Assembly (NCBI GenBank): GCA_031279675.1
Contig: JAITIB010000036.1
Span: 1-14,285 of the forward strand
DNA from: Puniceicoccales bacterium
Lineage (GTDB): Bacteria > Verrucomicrobiota > Verrucomicrobiia > Opitutales > UBA953
DNA length: 14,285 nt
Reading direction: 5' to 3'
Of the stretch, positions 7,095 to 14,013 are shown one piece after another. A program made the position numbers and the translations under genes. The notes under the pieces are model-generated. The model saw nothing but the letters and a program-made list of their open reading frames with translations. It did not search any database and was not told the origin of the DNA. Numbering within the stretch: position 1 is the first letter of the stretch; each line of letters starts with the position of its first letter.

Positions 7095-8420
7095 TCAGAG
7101 GCCGAGTTTGGTGAGCTTGCCGCCGTAGATGGCGCTCGCGCCCAGCTGTGCCTCGATGCGCAGGAGCTGGTTGTATTTTGCAACGCGGTCGGAACGGCTC
7201 AGGGATCCTGTCTTGATCTGGCCTGCGTTGGTGGCGACGGCGATGTCGGCGATGGTGGCATCCTCCGTTTCCCCGGAGCGGTGGGAGATTACCGCCGTGT
7301 AGCGCGCTTCCTTGGCGAGCTCGACCGCGTCGAGCGTCTCGGTGAGCGAGCCGATTTGGTTTACCTTGACGAGGATGGAGTTGGCGGTGCCGGTGGCGAT
7401 GCCTTTGCGGAGGAACTCGGTGTTGGTGACGAAGAGGTCATCGCCCACGAGTTGCACCTTGTCGCCGATGGCGTCGGTGAGCTTTTTCCACGTCGCCCAG
7501 TCATTTTCCGCGGCGCCGTCCTCGATCGAGATGATGGGATATTTTTTGCACAGATCCTTGTGGAACTGGACAAATTCATCACCGCTGAGTTTGCGCTTGT
7601 CGGATTTTTTGAAGATGTAGCTCTTGCTTTTGGCGTCGTAAAACTCGGAGGAGGCGACATCGAGGGCGATATAGATGTCCTTGCCGAACTTGTATCCGGC
7701 GTTCTTCACGGCGGTGGCGATGGCGTCGAGCGCGTCCGTGGTGCTGGCGAGGTTGGGGGCGAACCCGCCCTCGTCTCCGACGGCGGTGGCGAGGCCTTTG
7801 TCCTTGAGAACTTTTTTGAGCGCGTGGAAGACTTCCGTGCCGTATCGGAGCGCTTCGCGGAAGGTGGGGGCGCCGACGGGGACGATCATGAATTCCTGGA
7901 AGTCAATGGGTGCGTCGGAGTGCGCGCCGCCGTTCATGATGTTCATCATGGGCACGGGGAGCACCTTGGCGTTGGGGCCGCCGAGATATTTGTAAAGGGG
8001 CAGTCCGGCGGCCTCGGCGGCGGCGTGCGCGGTGGCGAGCGACACGCCGAGGATGGCGTTGGCGCCGAGCTTTGATTTCGTCTTGGTGCCGTCGAGGGCG
8101 AGCATGGCGCGGTCGATGCCGACTTGGTCGAGGGCGTCAAAGCCGGTGAGTTCCGGTGCGATGATTTCGTTGATGTTGCTTACCGCCTTGAGGACGCCCT
8201 TGCCGAGGTAGCGTTTTTTGGGATCGACGCCCTTTTCAAATTCCTTGGCCGGGACGCTGGCGTCGCGCAATTCGAGCGCTTCGTGCTCGCCCGTGCTGGC
8301 GCCCGAGGGGACGGCGGCGCGACCTGTTGCGCCACAGAGCAGGGTTACTTCCACCTCCACGGTGGGGTTGCCACGGGAATCGAGGATCTCGCGGCCTTGT
8401 ATTTCGACAATTTCGGACAT
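7095..8420 (-). CDS. eno: Enolase (phosphopyruvate hydratase)
   Basis: A 441-residue cytoplasmic glycolytic enzyme that interconverts 2-phosphoglycerate and phosphoenolpyruvate. It begins with the typical IQGREILDSRGNPTVEVEV. All catalytic landmarks are present: the mobile loop SGASTGEHEA (39-48), His167, GDEGGF with general acid Glu217, metal ligands Asp254, Glu300 and Asp327, the base Lys352, SHRSGETED (379-387) and Lys403. Length is slightly above the usual 415-435. The segment SIEDGAAENDW has Ala303 where Leu, Met or Cys is usual, which should be harmless. ATG 8420 begins exactly at the family start. Its leader (8421-8452) is A/C-rich with no Shine-Dalgarno, so initiation is likely independent of the ABC gene 108 bp upstream. 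A strong terminator lies just beyond its stop. Confidence 0.98.
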   Translation of the reverse strand: MSEIVEIQGREILDSRGNPTVEVEVTLLCGATGRAAVPSGASTGEHEALELRDASVPAKEFEKGVDPKKRYLGKGVLKAVSNINEIIAPELTGFDALDQVGIDRAMLALDGTKTKSKLGANAILGVSLATAHAAAEAAGLPLYKYLGGPNAKVLPVPMMNIMNGGAHSDAPIDFQEFMIVPVGAPTFREALRYGTEVFHALKKVLKDKGLATAVGDEGGFAPNLASTTDALDAIATAVKNAGYKFGKDIYIALDVASSEFYDAKSKSYIFKKSDKRKLSGDEFVQFHKDLCKKYPIISIEDGAAENDWATWKKLTDAIGDKVQLVGDDLFVTNTEFLRKGIATGTANSILVKVNQIGSLTETLDAVELAKEARYTAVISHRSGETEDATIADIAVATNAGQIKTGSLSRSDRVAKYNQLLRIEAQLGASAIYGGKLTKLGL

Positions 8421-8528
8421 GATGTAGGATGTGTTGGTTGTTTTGTTGACAAAGGAAGCGCGCGCCGTGGCGTTTCGTCTGCCGGGCGGGACTTCGGGGT
8501 GGCGTGGTGGAGGGGGGGGCGTGCGTTG

Positions 8529-9530
8529 TCAACTGCTTTGCGTGGTGGCGTCGTATTGTTCCACGCAGCATGGGCACCAGGAGACCCAGTGCCCCGGGGC
8601 GGCTTCGCGCAGGCGGGGTGGGTGAGTGATGGACTCCGCGTGGCGCGGATGGGCGTTGCGGTGTCCAAACGCGCATCCGGGCGGTGGCGTGATGGGGGAG
8701 GGGACGTCACCGGGGATGGGGATGCGGCGGGTGCGCCGCGCAGGGTCGTGCTGGGGGATGGCCGAGATGAGCGCGCGCGTGTAGGCGTGCAGCGGGCGGT
8801 GGTAAACGGTTTCCGTGGGGCCGAGCTCGACAATCTTTCCGAGATACATGATGGCGATGCGGTCGGAGACGTGTTTTACGACGGCGAGATCGTGCGCGAT
8901 GAAGATGTAGGCGAGCCGCATCTCGCGCTGCAAATCCATCATGAGGTTGAGCACCTGCCCCTGGATTGAGACGTCGAGCGCGGACACCGGTTCGTCGCAA
9001 ATCACGAGCTTGGGCTTGAGCGCGATGGCGCGCGCGATGCCGATGCGCTGGCGTTGCCCTCCGGAAAATTCAAATGGGTAGCGCGAGGTGGCGTCGGGTT
9101 GCAGCCCGACTTTTTGGAGCAACTCGCGCACCCACCGCCGCCGTTCCTCGCGTGTCCCGATGCGGTGGATGACAAACGGTTCCTCGATGATTTCGCCCAC
9201 TGTGTGCCGTTGGTTGAGCGACTCCGCGGGATCTTGGAAAATCATTTGAAGGTGGCGTCGCCACGGCAGGCGTTGCCGGTGCGAGAGCGTGGAGACCGTT
9301 GTTCCCTCAAGGACGACGCTACCCGCTGTTGGCGCGTGGAGACCCGCGATGGTCTTGCCGAGTGTGGACTTCCCGCATCCTGATTCGCCGACCAATCCCA
9401 GTGTTTCGCCAGCGGCGACGGTGAGCGAGACATCGTCCACGGACTTGCACCACGCGGTGGCGCGGGTGAACAACCCGCTGCGCACGGGAAAATGCATTTT
9501 CAGATTATTGACTTCAAGCAGGGCGGACAT
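8529..9530 (-). CDS. Oligopeptide/dipeptide-type ABC transporter ATP-binding protein (OppF/DppF-like)
   Basis: A 333-residue ATPase that would power import of peptides or nickel-like substrates as one half of an OppDF/DppDF pair at the inner membrane. Seen: Walker A GESGCGKST (48-56, Lys54), Q-loop Gln99 in MIFQDPAESLNQRHTV, signature FSGGQRQRIGIARA (155-168), Walker B LVICDEP (175-181) and H-loop His213. The C-terminal oligopeptide-transporter extension starts at IPGDVPSPITPPPGC (272-286) and ends in GHWVSWCPCC. Within it the usual second and third cysteines are replaced (Arg-Asn292 and Glu-Ser300). No permease, binding protein or OppD partner is in the window, so it is an orphan here. ATG 9530 fits the family start; no clear Shine-Dalgarno is visible. 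No terminator hairpin is seen in the 108-bp gap before eno. Confidence 0.9.
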   Translation of the reverse strand: MSALLEVNNLKMHFPVRSGLFTRATAWCKSVDDVSLTVAAGETLGLVGESGCGKSTLGKTIAGLHAPTAGSVVLEGTTVSTLSHRQRLPWRRHLQMIFQDPAESLNQRHTVGEIIEEPFVIHRIGTREERRRWVRELLQKVGLQPDATSRYPFEFSGGQRQRIGIARAIALKPKLVICDEPVSALDVSIQGQVLNLMMDLQREMRLAYIFIAHDLAVVKHVSDRIAIMYLGKIVELGPTETVYHRPLHAYTRALISAIPQHDPARRTRRIPIPGDVPSPITPPPGCAFGHRNAHPRHAESITHPPRLREAAPGHWVSWCPCCVEQYDATTQSS

Positions 9531-9677
9531 GGGCGGTTCAAAAAAAGAAGCGGAGACGCCGAGTTGAAAGCACCTTTCCAGAAAAAGTCAAAGGGCCAAA
9601 AAATGAAATTGCCAAAGTGCCGGCGACGGTGTCTCCTCCGCCCCCTCATCGATTCACAACACGTTCAACAAACCATC
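9531..9677. promoter_or_regulatory. Divergent intergenic region between ABC ATPase and lipoprotein genes
   Basis: These 147 bp separate two genes that point away from each other, so both promoters should lie here. A-rich tracts occur at 9540-9548 and 9583-9606. I could not find a convincing -35/-10 pair. The 3' part (9655-9677) is an A/C-rich, G-poor leader of the lipoprotein gene. Confidence 0.4.
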
Positions 9678-10097
9678 ATGAAAAAGCTTTCCATCCTCGT
9701 CGCCGCCGCGTTTGCCGCGCTCCCCTTTGCGGGGTGCGTGAATGATGTCGGCGTCGTCAATCCCTACAACACCACCGCCCAGTGGAACAGCATCGGATTC
9801 CTCACGACAAAGTATCCCGGCAAGACCATTGACGAGGTCTTTCAGGCCACCATCCGCGGGCTGGACCAGCTTTACGGCGGCACCTCACGCGTCGGCGAAC
9901 ACCGCCCGAAGCCCAAGGAGCCCTACTACGAGGTCTATGCGCGCGTCGTGGGCGACATCAAGATCACGGTCAAGATTGCAACCGCGCGCGATGCCAAAAC
10001 CAAGGAGCAGTGGACGGAGGTGACCGTGAGCTATGGCGCCTGGGGCAACCTTCAGGAAAGCCAGAAGATTGTCGCGGCGATCTCGCGCAATCTTTGA
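9678..10097 (+). CDS. Small lipoprotein, DUF3568-like
   Basis: A 139-residue exported protein. MKKLSILVAAAFAALPFAGC is a lipoprotein signal peptide with lipobox FAGC and lipidated Cys20, so it should be anchored in the outer or inner membrane. The mature part is one small alpha/beta domain: TIDEVFQATIRGLDQL, then strands around YYEVYARVVGDIKITVKI, then TEVTVSYGAWGNLQESQKIV to the end. This alternation, with a late Tyr-Gly-Xaa-Trp-Gly turn and a closing helix, resembles DUF3568 lipoproteins as I remember them. ATG 9678 is chosen because it starts the signal peptide; the frame is open further upstream but that sequence is unlike protein. The leader is A/C-rich without a Shine-Dalgarno. A strong terminator follows. 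Function unknown. Confidence 0.8.
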   Translation: MKKLSILVAAAFAALPFAGCVNDVGVVNPYNTTAQWNSIGFLTTKYPGKTIDEVFQATIRGLDQLYGGTSRVGEHRPKPKEPYYEVYARVVGDIKITVKIATARDAKTKEQWTEVTVSYGAWGNLQESQKIVAAISRNL

Positions 10098-10113
10098 GAG
10101 AGAGAATTTCCCC

Positions 10114-10132
10114 GAGCGGCATATTGCCGCTC
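10114..10132 (+). repeat. Short perfect hairpin after the lipoprotein gene
   Basis: GAGCGGCA (10114-10121) pairs perfectly with TGCCGCTC (10125-10132) around a TAT loop. It lacks a T-tract and lies 13 bp upstream of the stronger terminator. It may stabilise the 3' end of the transcript. Confidence 0.5.
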
Positions 10133-10144
10133 ATAGCACCACCA

Positions 10145-10179
10145 AAGGCGTCCCGTCCCCCGGGACGCCTTCTTTTTTT
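10145..10179 (+). terminator. Strong Rho-independent terminator of the lipoprotein gene
   Basis: AAGGCGTCCCG (10145-10155) pairs with CGGGACGCCTT (10161-10171) in an 11-bp stem with a 5-nt C-rich loop, followed by CTTTTTTT. It isolates the lipoprotein transcript from the Bax inhibitor gene. Confidence 0.93.
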
Positions 10180-10232
10180 GCCGGAGGGTGTGGTCTTGAC
10201 AACAATGCGAAATCGCCGAGGCTTCCGCCCGT

Positions 10233-10949
10233 ATGAACGAAATCTACGACAATCCCTTTGCGGTGGCGGACGCCTCCGCCGAACTGCGTGCCAGGTTTTA
10301 CCGCAAGACGTACGGGCTGGTCGCCCTGTCCTTTCTCGCGTGGGCGGGGACGCTCGGCGGCTTTTTCATGCTGGGGCTCGCGGAACCGCTTTTGCACCTG
10401 ATGTTGGGGACGGGCCGGTTTGCATGGCTCATTGTCCTGGGGCTCTTTTGGGTGGCCACGTCAATCGGACAAAGCATGGCGTATTCGCGCGGCTCGACGC
10501 TCAAGCAGTATCTTGGGCTGGGGATTTATATTGTGGCGGAGGCCTTGATATTTGTCCCCCTCATCGCGCTCGTGGCGGCGAGGACGGGCGGGGACATCAT
10601 GGAGATTCTGGCTCCCGCCGGGGCGGTCACGGGATTGCTCATCCTGGCGCTCACGGCGACGGTGTTCATGACGCGGCAGGATTTCTCGTTTCTGGGCGCG
10701 GTGGTTGGCATCGGCAGTGTGGTGGCGTTGGGAGCGATTGTGGTTTTCACCCTTTTTAATGTGGGCGTGGGGTCGTGGTTTGCGTTTGCGATGGTGGCGC
10801 TCATGGGGGCGGCGATTTTGTGGCAGACCTGGCGGGTGAAGGAACAGTGCTCACCCGATCAGCACGTGGGGGCGGCGTTGTCGCTTTTTGCGGGGTTTGT
10901 GACCTTGTTGTGGTACGTGGTGCAGATTTTCCTGAGCCGTCGCGACTGA
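10233..10949 (+). CDS. Bax inhibitor-1/YccA-type seven-helix membrane protein
   Basis: A 238-residue integral membrane protein with a short polar N-terminus and about seven hydrophobic helices (roughly 27-50, 63-83, 93-115, 125-147, 152-173, 179-199, 212-234). The layout and the end (QHVGAALSLFAGFVTLLWYV) fit the BI-1/TMBIM family, whose studied bacterial member YetJ is a pH-sensitive calcium channel and whose YccA member modulates FtsH. The two aspartates of the YetJ pH sensor are not present in the matching places (LWQTWRV in helix 6, SLFAGFV in helix 7), so calcium-channel function should not be assumed. ATG 10233 begins a typical family N-terminus. There is no close Shine-Dalgarno; GAGG lies 11 nt upstream. 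TTGACA at 10196-10201 could be a -35, but no good -10 follows. Confidence 0.85.
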   Translation: MNEIYDNPFAVADASAELRARFYRKTYGLVALSFLAWAGTLGGFFMLGLAEPLLHLMLGTGRFAWLIVLGLFWVATSIGQSMAYSRGSTLKQYLGLGIYIVAEALIFVPLIALVAARTGGDIMEILAPAGAVTGLLILALTATVFMTRQDFSFLGAVVGIGSVVALGAIVVFTLFNVGVGSWFAFAMVALMGAAILWQTWRVKEQCSPDQHVGAALSLFAGFVTLLWYVVQIFLSRRD

Positions 10950-10986
10950 GTTTTGCCGCCGGGTTGGGCGGCGTGCGTGCGCGGGA

Positions 10987-11226
10987 TCAGTTCGTGGGCG
11001 GGGGGGCGGCGTTGCGCTGCTGCCAGCGGGCGCGGCGCCATTTTTCACGATGGTTCGTGTTCCAGTCGAGGAGGGATTTGTCGATGCCGATGTCGCGCCC
11101 GGCCTTTTCGGATTCGAGCCATTTGTGGCGGAGGACTTCGTCTTTTTCGGCAAGAAGTTCCCGGTAGAGGCTGGAGGTGTGGTGGGACGGGTTGAGGGGC
11201 GCGGGCGGTGTTTGCTTGGTGTCCAT
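10987..11226 (-). CDS. Small conserved-looking protein of unknown function (79 aa)
   Basis: From ATG 11226 the product is 79 residues: a Pro-rich start (to about 15), then a helical, charged core with Leu20-Leu32, HKWLESEKAGRDIGIDKSLL (34-53) and NHREKWRRARWQQR (58-71), and a short Ala/Pro tail. It has no signal peptide or membrane segment. The HKW..SE.AGRD.G pattern recalls a motif I associate with DUF4032-type proteins, but the match is from memory and the protein is much shorter. It lies 40 bp downstream of mrp on the same strand and is probably co-transcribed with it. The open frame extends upstream of 11226 into mrp, but that part is a shadow. Confidence 0.65.
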   Translation of the reverse strand: MDTKQTPPAPLNPSHHTSSLYRELLAEKDEVLRHKWLESEKAGRDIGIDKSLLDWNTNHREKWRRARWQQRNAAPPPTN

Positions 11227-11266
11227 GGCGATGTGATTGTTGGGCTGGTTTTTATTGGTTTGAAAA

Positions 11267-12271
11267 TCAGGGCGTGAGGGCGGTTTTTTCGAGGATACGG
11301 AGAGCGATTTGGATGATTTTTCGGGAGAGGGGGGATTCGGGGGCGCTGTGGACGAGGGGGATGCCTTGGTCGCCGCTCTGGCGAAGGGTGGCGTCAAGGG
11401 GAATGTGCCCGAGGAATTCGGTCTTGAGGGCGCGGGCGGTTGCCTCGCCGCCACCGGTGCCAAAAGGGGGGCCGCTCATGTTTTCGATCACGCCGAGGAG
11501 GGGGATGTTTGTTTGGGCGAAGAGCATGGCGCCGCGTTGGGCGACGGTGGTGGCGGCGCGTTGAGGGGTGGTGATGATGACGGCACCATCGACGGGGGTG
11601 GCTTGGATGAGGGCGAGGTGGGCGTCGCCAGTGCCGGGGGGGAGATCGGCGAGGAGGATGTCGAGCTCGCCCCAGGCGACGTGGGTGGTGAATTGGCGGA
11701 GGGCTTTTTGCACCATGGGGCCGCGCCAGATGACCGGGGCGTCGGCGTCGATGAGGAGGCCGAGGGACATGGTTTTGACGCCGAAACGTTCGGGCGGCAG
11801 GAGGTGTTCCCCTTCCACCTCGGGGCGTTCGGCGAGGCCCATCATGAGGGGGATTGAGGGACCGTAAATGTCGCTGTCAAGCAGGCCGATGCGGCCCGCG
11901 CGCCCGGGTTGCGCGGCGAGCGCGCAGGCGAGGTTTGTCGCGAGGGTGGATTTGCCGACACCGCCCTTGCCGCTGGCGATGGCGATGATGTGGCGCACGC
12001 CGTTGATGGGCGTGGGAGTGGGGGCGGCGACGGGGGCGTTGATGGCGATGTCAACAGTGACCTTGGGGATTCCGGAGTGGTGGAGGGTCTTTTCGATGTC
12101 GGTTCGCAATTGTGCGGCTATGTCCGGATCGGTGGTGGCGAGGGAGAGTGCGATGGTGGCGTGCCCTTTGTCGAAACGGGCCTCGCGGACGAGTCCGAAG
12201 GAGACGATGTCCCGTGTGTAGCCGGGGTATTTGACGTGTTTGAGGGCGTTGAGAAGTGATTCATTATCCAC
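11267..12271 (-). CDS. Mrp/ApbC-family Fe-S carrier P-loop ATPase
   Basis: A 334-residue Mrp/NBP35 ATPase. The N-terminal 80 residues are a MIP18 (DUF59) domain (LLNALKHVKYPGYTRDIVSF). The rest is a MinD-like ATPase: deviant Walker A SGKGGVGKST (100-109), A' motif DSDIYGPS (132-139), WRGPMVQKALRQF (182-194) and switch motif DLPPGTGD (209-216). The family loads or carries [4Fe-4S] clusters in the cytoplasm. Unusually the loop after ENMS (263-266) is very short (GPPFGTGGG) and lacks the CXXC pair; the whole protein has one Cys (116). The start is chosen as GTG 12271 because family-like sequence starts exactly there; an upstream TTG at 12310 would add 13 unlike residues. It diverges from tolB over 79 bp and precedes the 79-aa gene. 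Confidence 0.9.
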   Translation of the reverse strand: MDNESLLNALKHVKYPGYTRDIVSFGLVREARFDKGHATIALSLATTDPDIAAQLRTDIEKTLHHSGIPKVTVDIAINAPVAAPTPTPINGVRHIIAIASGKGGVGKSTLATNLACALAAQPGRAGRIGLLDSDIYGPSIPLMMGLAERPEVEGEHLLPPERFGVKTMSLGLLIDADAPVIWRGPMVQKALRQFTTHVAWGELDILLADLPPGTGDAHLALIQATPVDGAVIITTPQRAATTVAQRGAMLFAQTNIPLLGVIENMSGPPFGTGGGEATARALKTEFLGHIPLDATLRQSGDQGIPLVHSAPESPLSRKIIQIALRILEKTALTP

Positions 12272-12350
12272 AACGCCGTTTCTGTTTGAACAAGTGGTTC
12301 TTTTTCTCAATTCCCAAATTGCAACAAATCACCCGAAGTTCTCAACCATC

Positions 12351-13562
12351 ATGCATTCTCATTCTCAAAACCGTGTTTGGCGCGCGTGCGCGCCCGCCGT
12401 CATTGCCGCCCTGCTTCTTTTTCAGGCAGGGCCGTTGCCCGCCCAGGTGCGTTCCGGGGCGGTGGAGGGGAGCATCACGGCCACGTATCAATCCCAGCGC
12501 ATTGCGGTGGAGTGCGCGGATGCGGACGTGGGCGCCCTGGCGCGCAAGGCCTTCAACGCGCACGGGGATTACACGGTGGACGCTTCGGGGGCGCTGCGCG
12601 TCCGCCTTGTCAAGACCGGGCCCGCGACACTTGCGCTCACCTTGGACGTGGACGGGGTGCGCTTTGCGCAAAACGTTTCCGGAGCCACGCTCGAGGAGGC
12701 CACCTTGCGGGCGTGCGACGCGGTGCTGGTGCGGCGCGGGCAGCGGCCTTTGTTTGCGGGCCGGCTCGTCTTTGTCAGCGACCGCACGGGGAGGAAGGAA
12801 ATTTACACGGGCGACCTCTTTTTTGAAAAAGTGCGCCCGCTCACACAATACAACTCGATCACTGTCACACCCCGCTGGACGCATGACGGGGCGGAGGTGC
12901 TCTACACCACTTATGCGAACAACAACTTCACCGACATTTACGCCGTGGACCCCGCCACCGGACGGCGGCGCAACGTGGTTGTGAACGCGCGCGGGACCAC
13001 CACGGGCGCTGTCTCGAACCCGCGCACCGGCCAGATCGCCTTTGCCTCCTCGGGGCGCGGCAACATGGACATTTATCTCGCCAATGCGGACGGGACCGGC
13101 GTGCGCGCCCTCATCGCAACGAGCAACGTGGAGAGCGACCCCGCGTGGTCGGCGGACGGCTCGCAGCTTGCCTTTGCCGGCGGTGGCACCGGGCGGCCAG
13201 GAATCCACGTGGCCACGCCCCCCAACGGCGCCGCGCGGCGCATCCCGACCGGATACAACTACGCCACCGAGCCCGCCTGGAATCCCGTGGAAAAGACACT
13301 GCTCGCGTTCACTTACCAAGCCGGCGGCTTTGGCCTCGCCACCGTGGACGTCCCCACGGGCAAGCTTGCGAAAATCAACACCACCGGACACTACATGCAA
13401 CCCGTCTGGTGCGCCGACGGACGCCACCTCGTGGCCACGCAAATCCAAGGCCAGCGCACGCGACTCGTCCTGATGGACACGCGGAAGAACCGCAAAATCA
13501 CCCCCCTCAGCGGCACACAAATGGCCAACTGCTCCGAGGCCGATTATCTCCCCGCGAAATAA
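12351..13562 (+). CDS. tolB: TolB-like periplasmic beta-propeller protein
   Basis: A 403-residue exported protein. The signal peptide spans 1-31 (RACAPAVIAALLLFQAGPLP, likely cleavage near PLPA-Q). An N-terminal alpha/beta domain (about 40-135) is followed by TolB-type propeller repeats (PD40/WD40-like): GRLVFVSDRTGRKEIY (137-152), TPRWTHDGAEVLYTTY (173-188), TDIYAVDPATGRRR, GQIAFASSGRGNMDIYLANADGTG (split across 227-250), DPAWSADGSQLAFAGGG (263-279) and PVWCADGRHLVATQ (351-364). TolB works in the Tol-Pal envelope system during division. No tolQ, tolR, tolA or pal is in the window, so the assignment rests on the domain layout. ATG 12351 starts the signal peptide and has an A/C-rich leader without a Shine-Dalgarno. 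crcB begins directly after its stop. Confidence 0.85.
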   Translation: MHSHSQNRVWRACAPAVIAALLLFQAGPLPAQVRSGAVEGSITATYQSQRIAVECADADVGALARKAFNAHGDYTVDASGALRVRLVKTGPATLALTLDVDGVRFAQNVSGATLEEATLRACDAVLVRRGQRPLFAGRLVFVSDRTGRKEIYTGDLFFEKVRPLTQYNSITVTPRWTHDGAEVLYTTYANNNFTDIYAVDPATGRRRNVVVNARGTTTGAVSNPRTGQIAFASSGRGNMDIYLANADGTGVRALIATSNVESDPAWSADGSQLAFAGGGTGRPGIHVATPPNGAARRIPTGYNYATEPAWNPVEKTLLAFTYQAGGFGLATVDVPTGKLAKINTTGHYMQPVWCADGRHLVATQIQGQRTRLVLMDTRKNRKITPLSGTQMANCSEADYLPAK

Positions 13563-13928
13563 ATGACCTGGCAATGGGCATCCTTGGTCGCCACAGGCGG
13601 CGCGGCGGGCGCGCTTGCGCGCGGCGCGCTCGGATTCTGGCTCAAAACCTCCTTCCCCTGGCCCACGCTCATAGCCAACGTCCTCGGAGCCCTGCTGGCC
13701 GGCTGGCTCATGGGCAGACTGGGAGCTGTTGACGCCACCGTTGCCACCGCCCACTGGCAGGCACTGCTTGTCACCGGTTTTTGCGGCGGCTTCACCACAC
13801 TCTCAAGCTTCAGCTGGCAAACACTCGAACAGTTTAATCGCGGGCAATGGCAGCTCGCATTTGCCAACATCGCACTAACGCTTACACTCTCCCTGTTCGC
13901 CGCCTGGGCCGGATTCCGGTGCCGTTAA
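13563..13928 (+). CDS. crcB: Fluoride exporter CrcB/Fluc
   Basis: A 121-residue membrane protein of normal length for Fluc channels, which form dual-topology dimers that let cytoplasmic fluoride leak out. Four hydrophobic helices are visible (about 4-24, 34-52, 65-85, 97-117). Diagnostic residues are GGAAGALAR (12-20), Asn39 in TLIANVLGALLAGW and GFCGGFTTLSSFSWQ (72-86). In the last motif the first Phe of the usual TTFSTF 'Phe box' is Leu80, while Phe83 is kept. ATG 13563 abuts the TAA of tolB (TAAATG), so translation is probably coupled. There is no room for a fluoride riboswitch directly upstream, so expression presumably follows tolB. Confidence 0.92.
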   Translation: MTWQWASLVATGGAAGALARGALGFWLKTSFPWPTLIANVLGALLAGWLMGRLGAVDATVATAHWQALLVTGFCGGFTTLSSFSWQTLEQFNRGQWQLAFANIALTLTLSLFAAWAGFRCR

Positions 13929-14013
13929 CGCCCGTTCACCCGCATCCTTTTTTTGAAAAAACCGCTTGCGTTCCCTCTTCTGAATCCTTTTTGAACCTTC
14001 CCGACAAAACCAC
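13929..14013 (+). other. Intergenic spacer with two T-rich direct repeats
   Basis: This spacer after crcB holds ATCCTTTTTTTGAA at 13944-13957 and the shorter ATCCTTTTTGAA at 13984-13995, about 40 bp apart. No terminator hairpin is evident. The end (13996-14013) is a C/A-rich stretch like the leaders of other genes in this window. Confidence 0.35.

Noticed and set aside
7029..8075. 348-codon plus-strand open frame opposite eno
   Set aside because: Antisense to enolase and starts inside the terminator hairpin. Its composition reflects the complement of eno codons.
10196..10201. TTGACA as a promoter of the Bax inhibitor gene
   Set aside because: No acceptable -10 hexamer lies at 16-18 bp; one hexamer alone is not enough.
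10955..10972. GCCGCC/GGCGGC hairpin after the Bax inhibitor gene as a terminator
   Set aside because: The 6-bp stem has no T-tract on the side needed for either strand, so termination is not supported.
12342..13754. 470-codon minus-strand open frame opposite tolB and crcB
   Set aside because: It spans two real genes in antisense, has no start signal, and is rich in Gly, Arg and His, as GC-rich shadows usually are.
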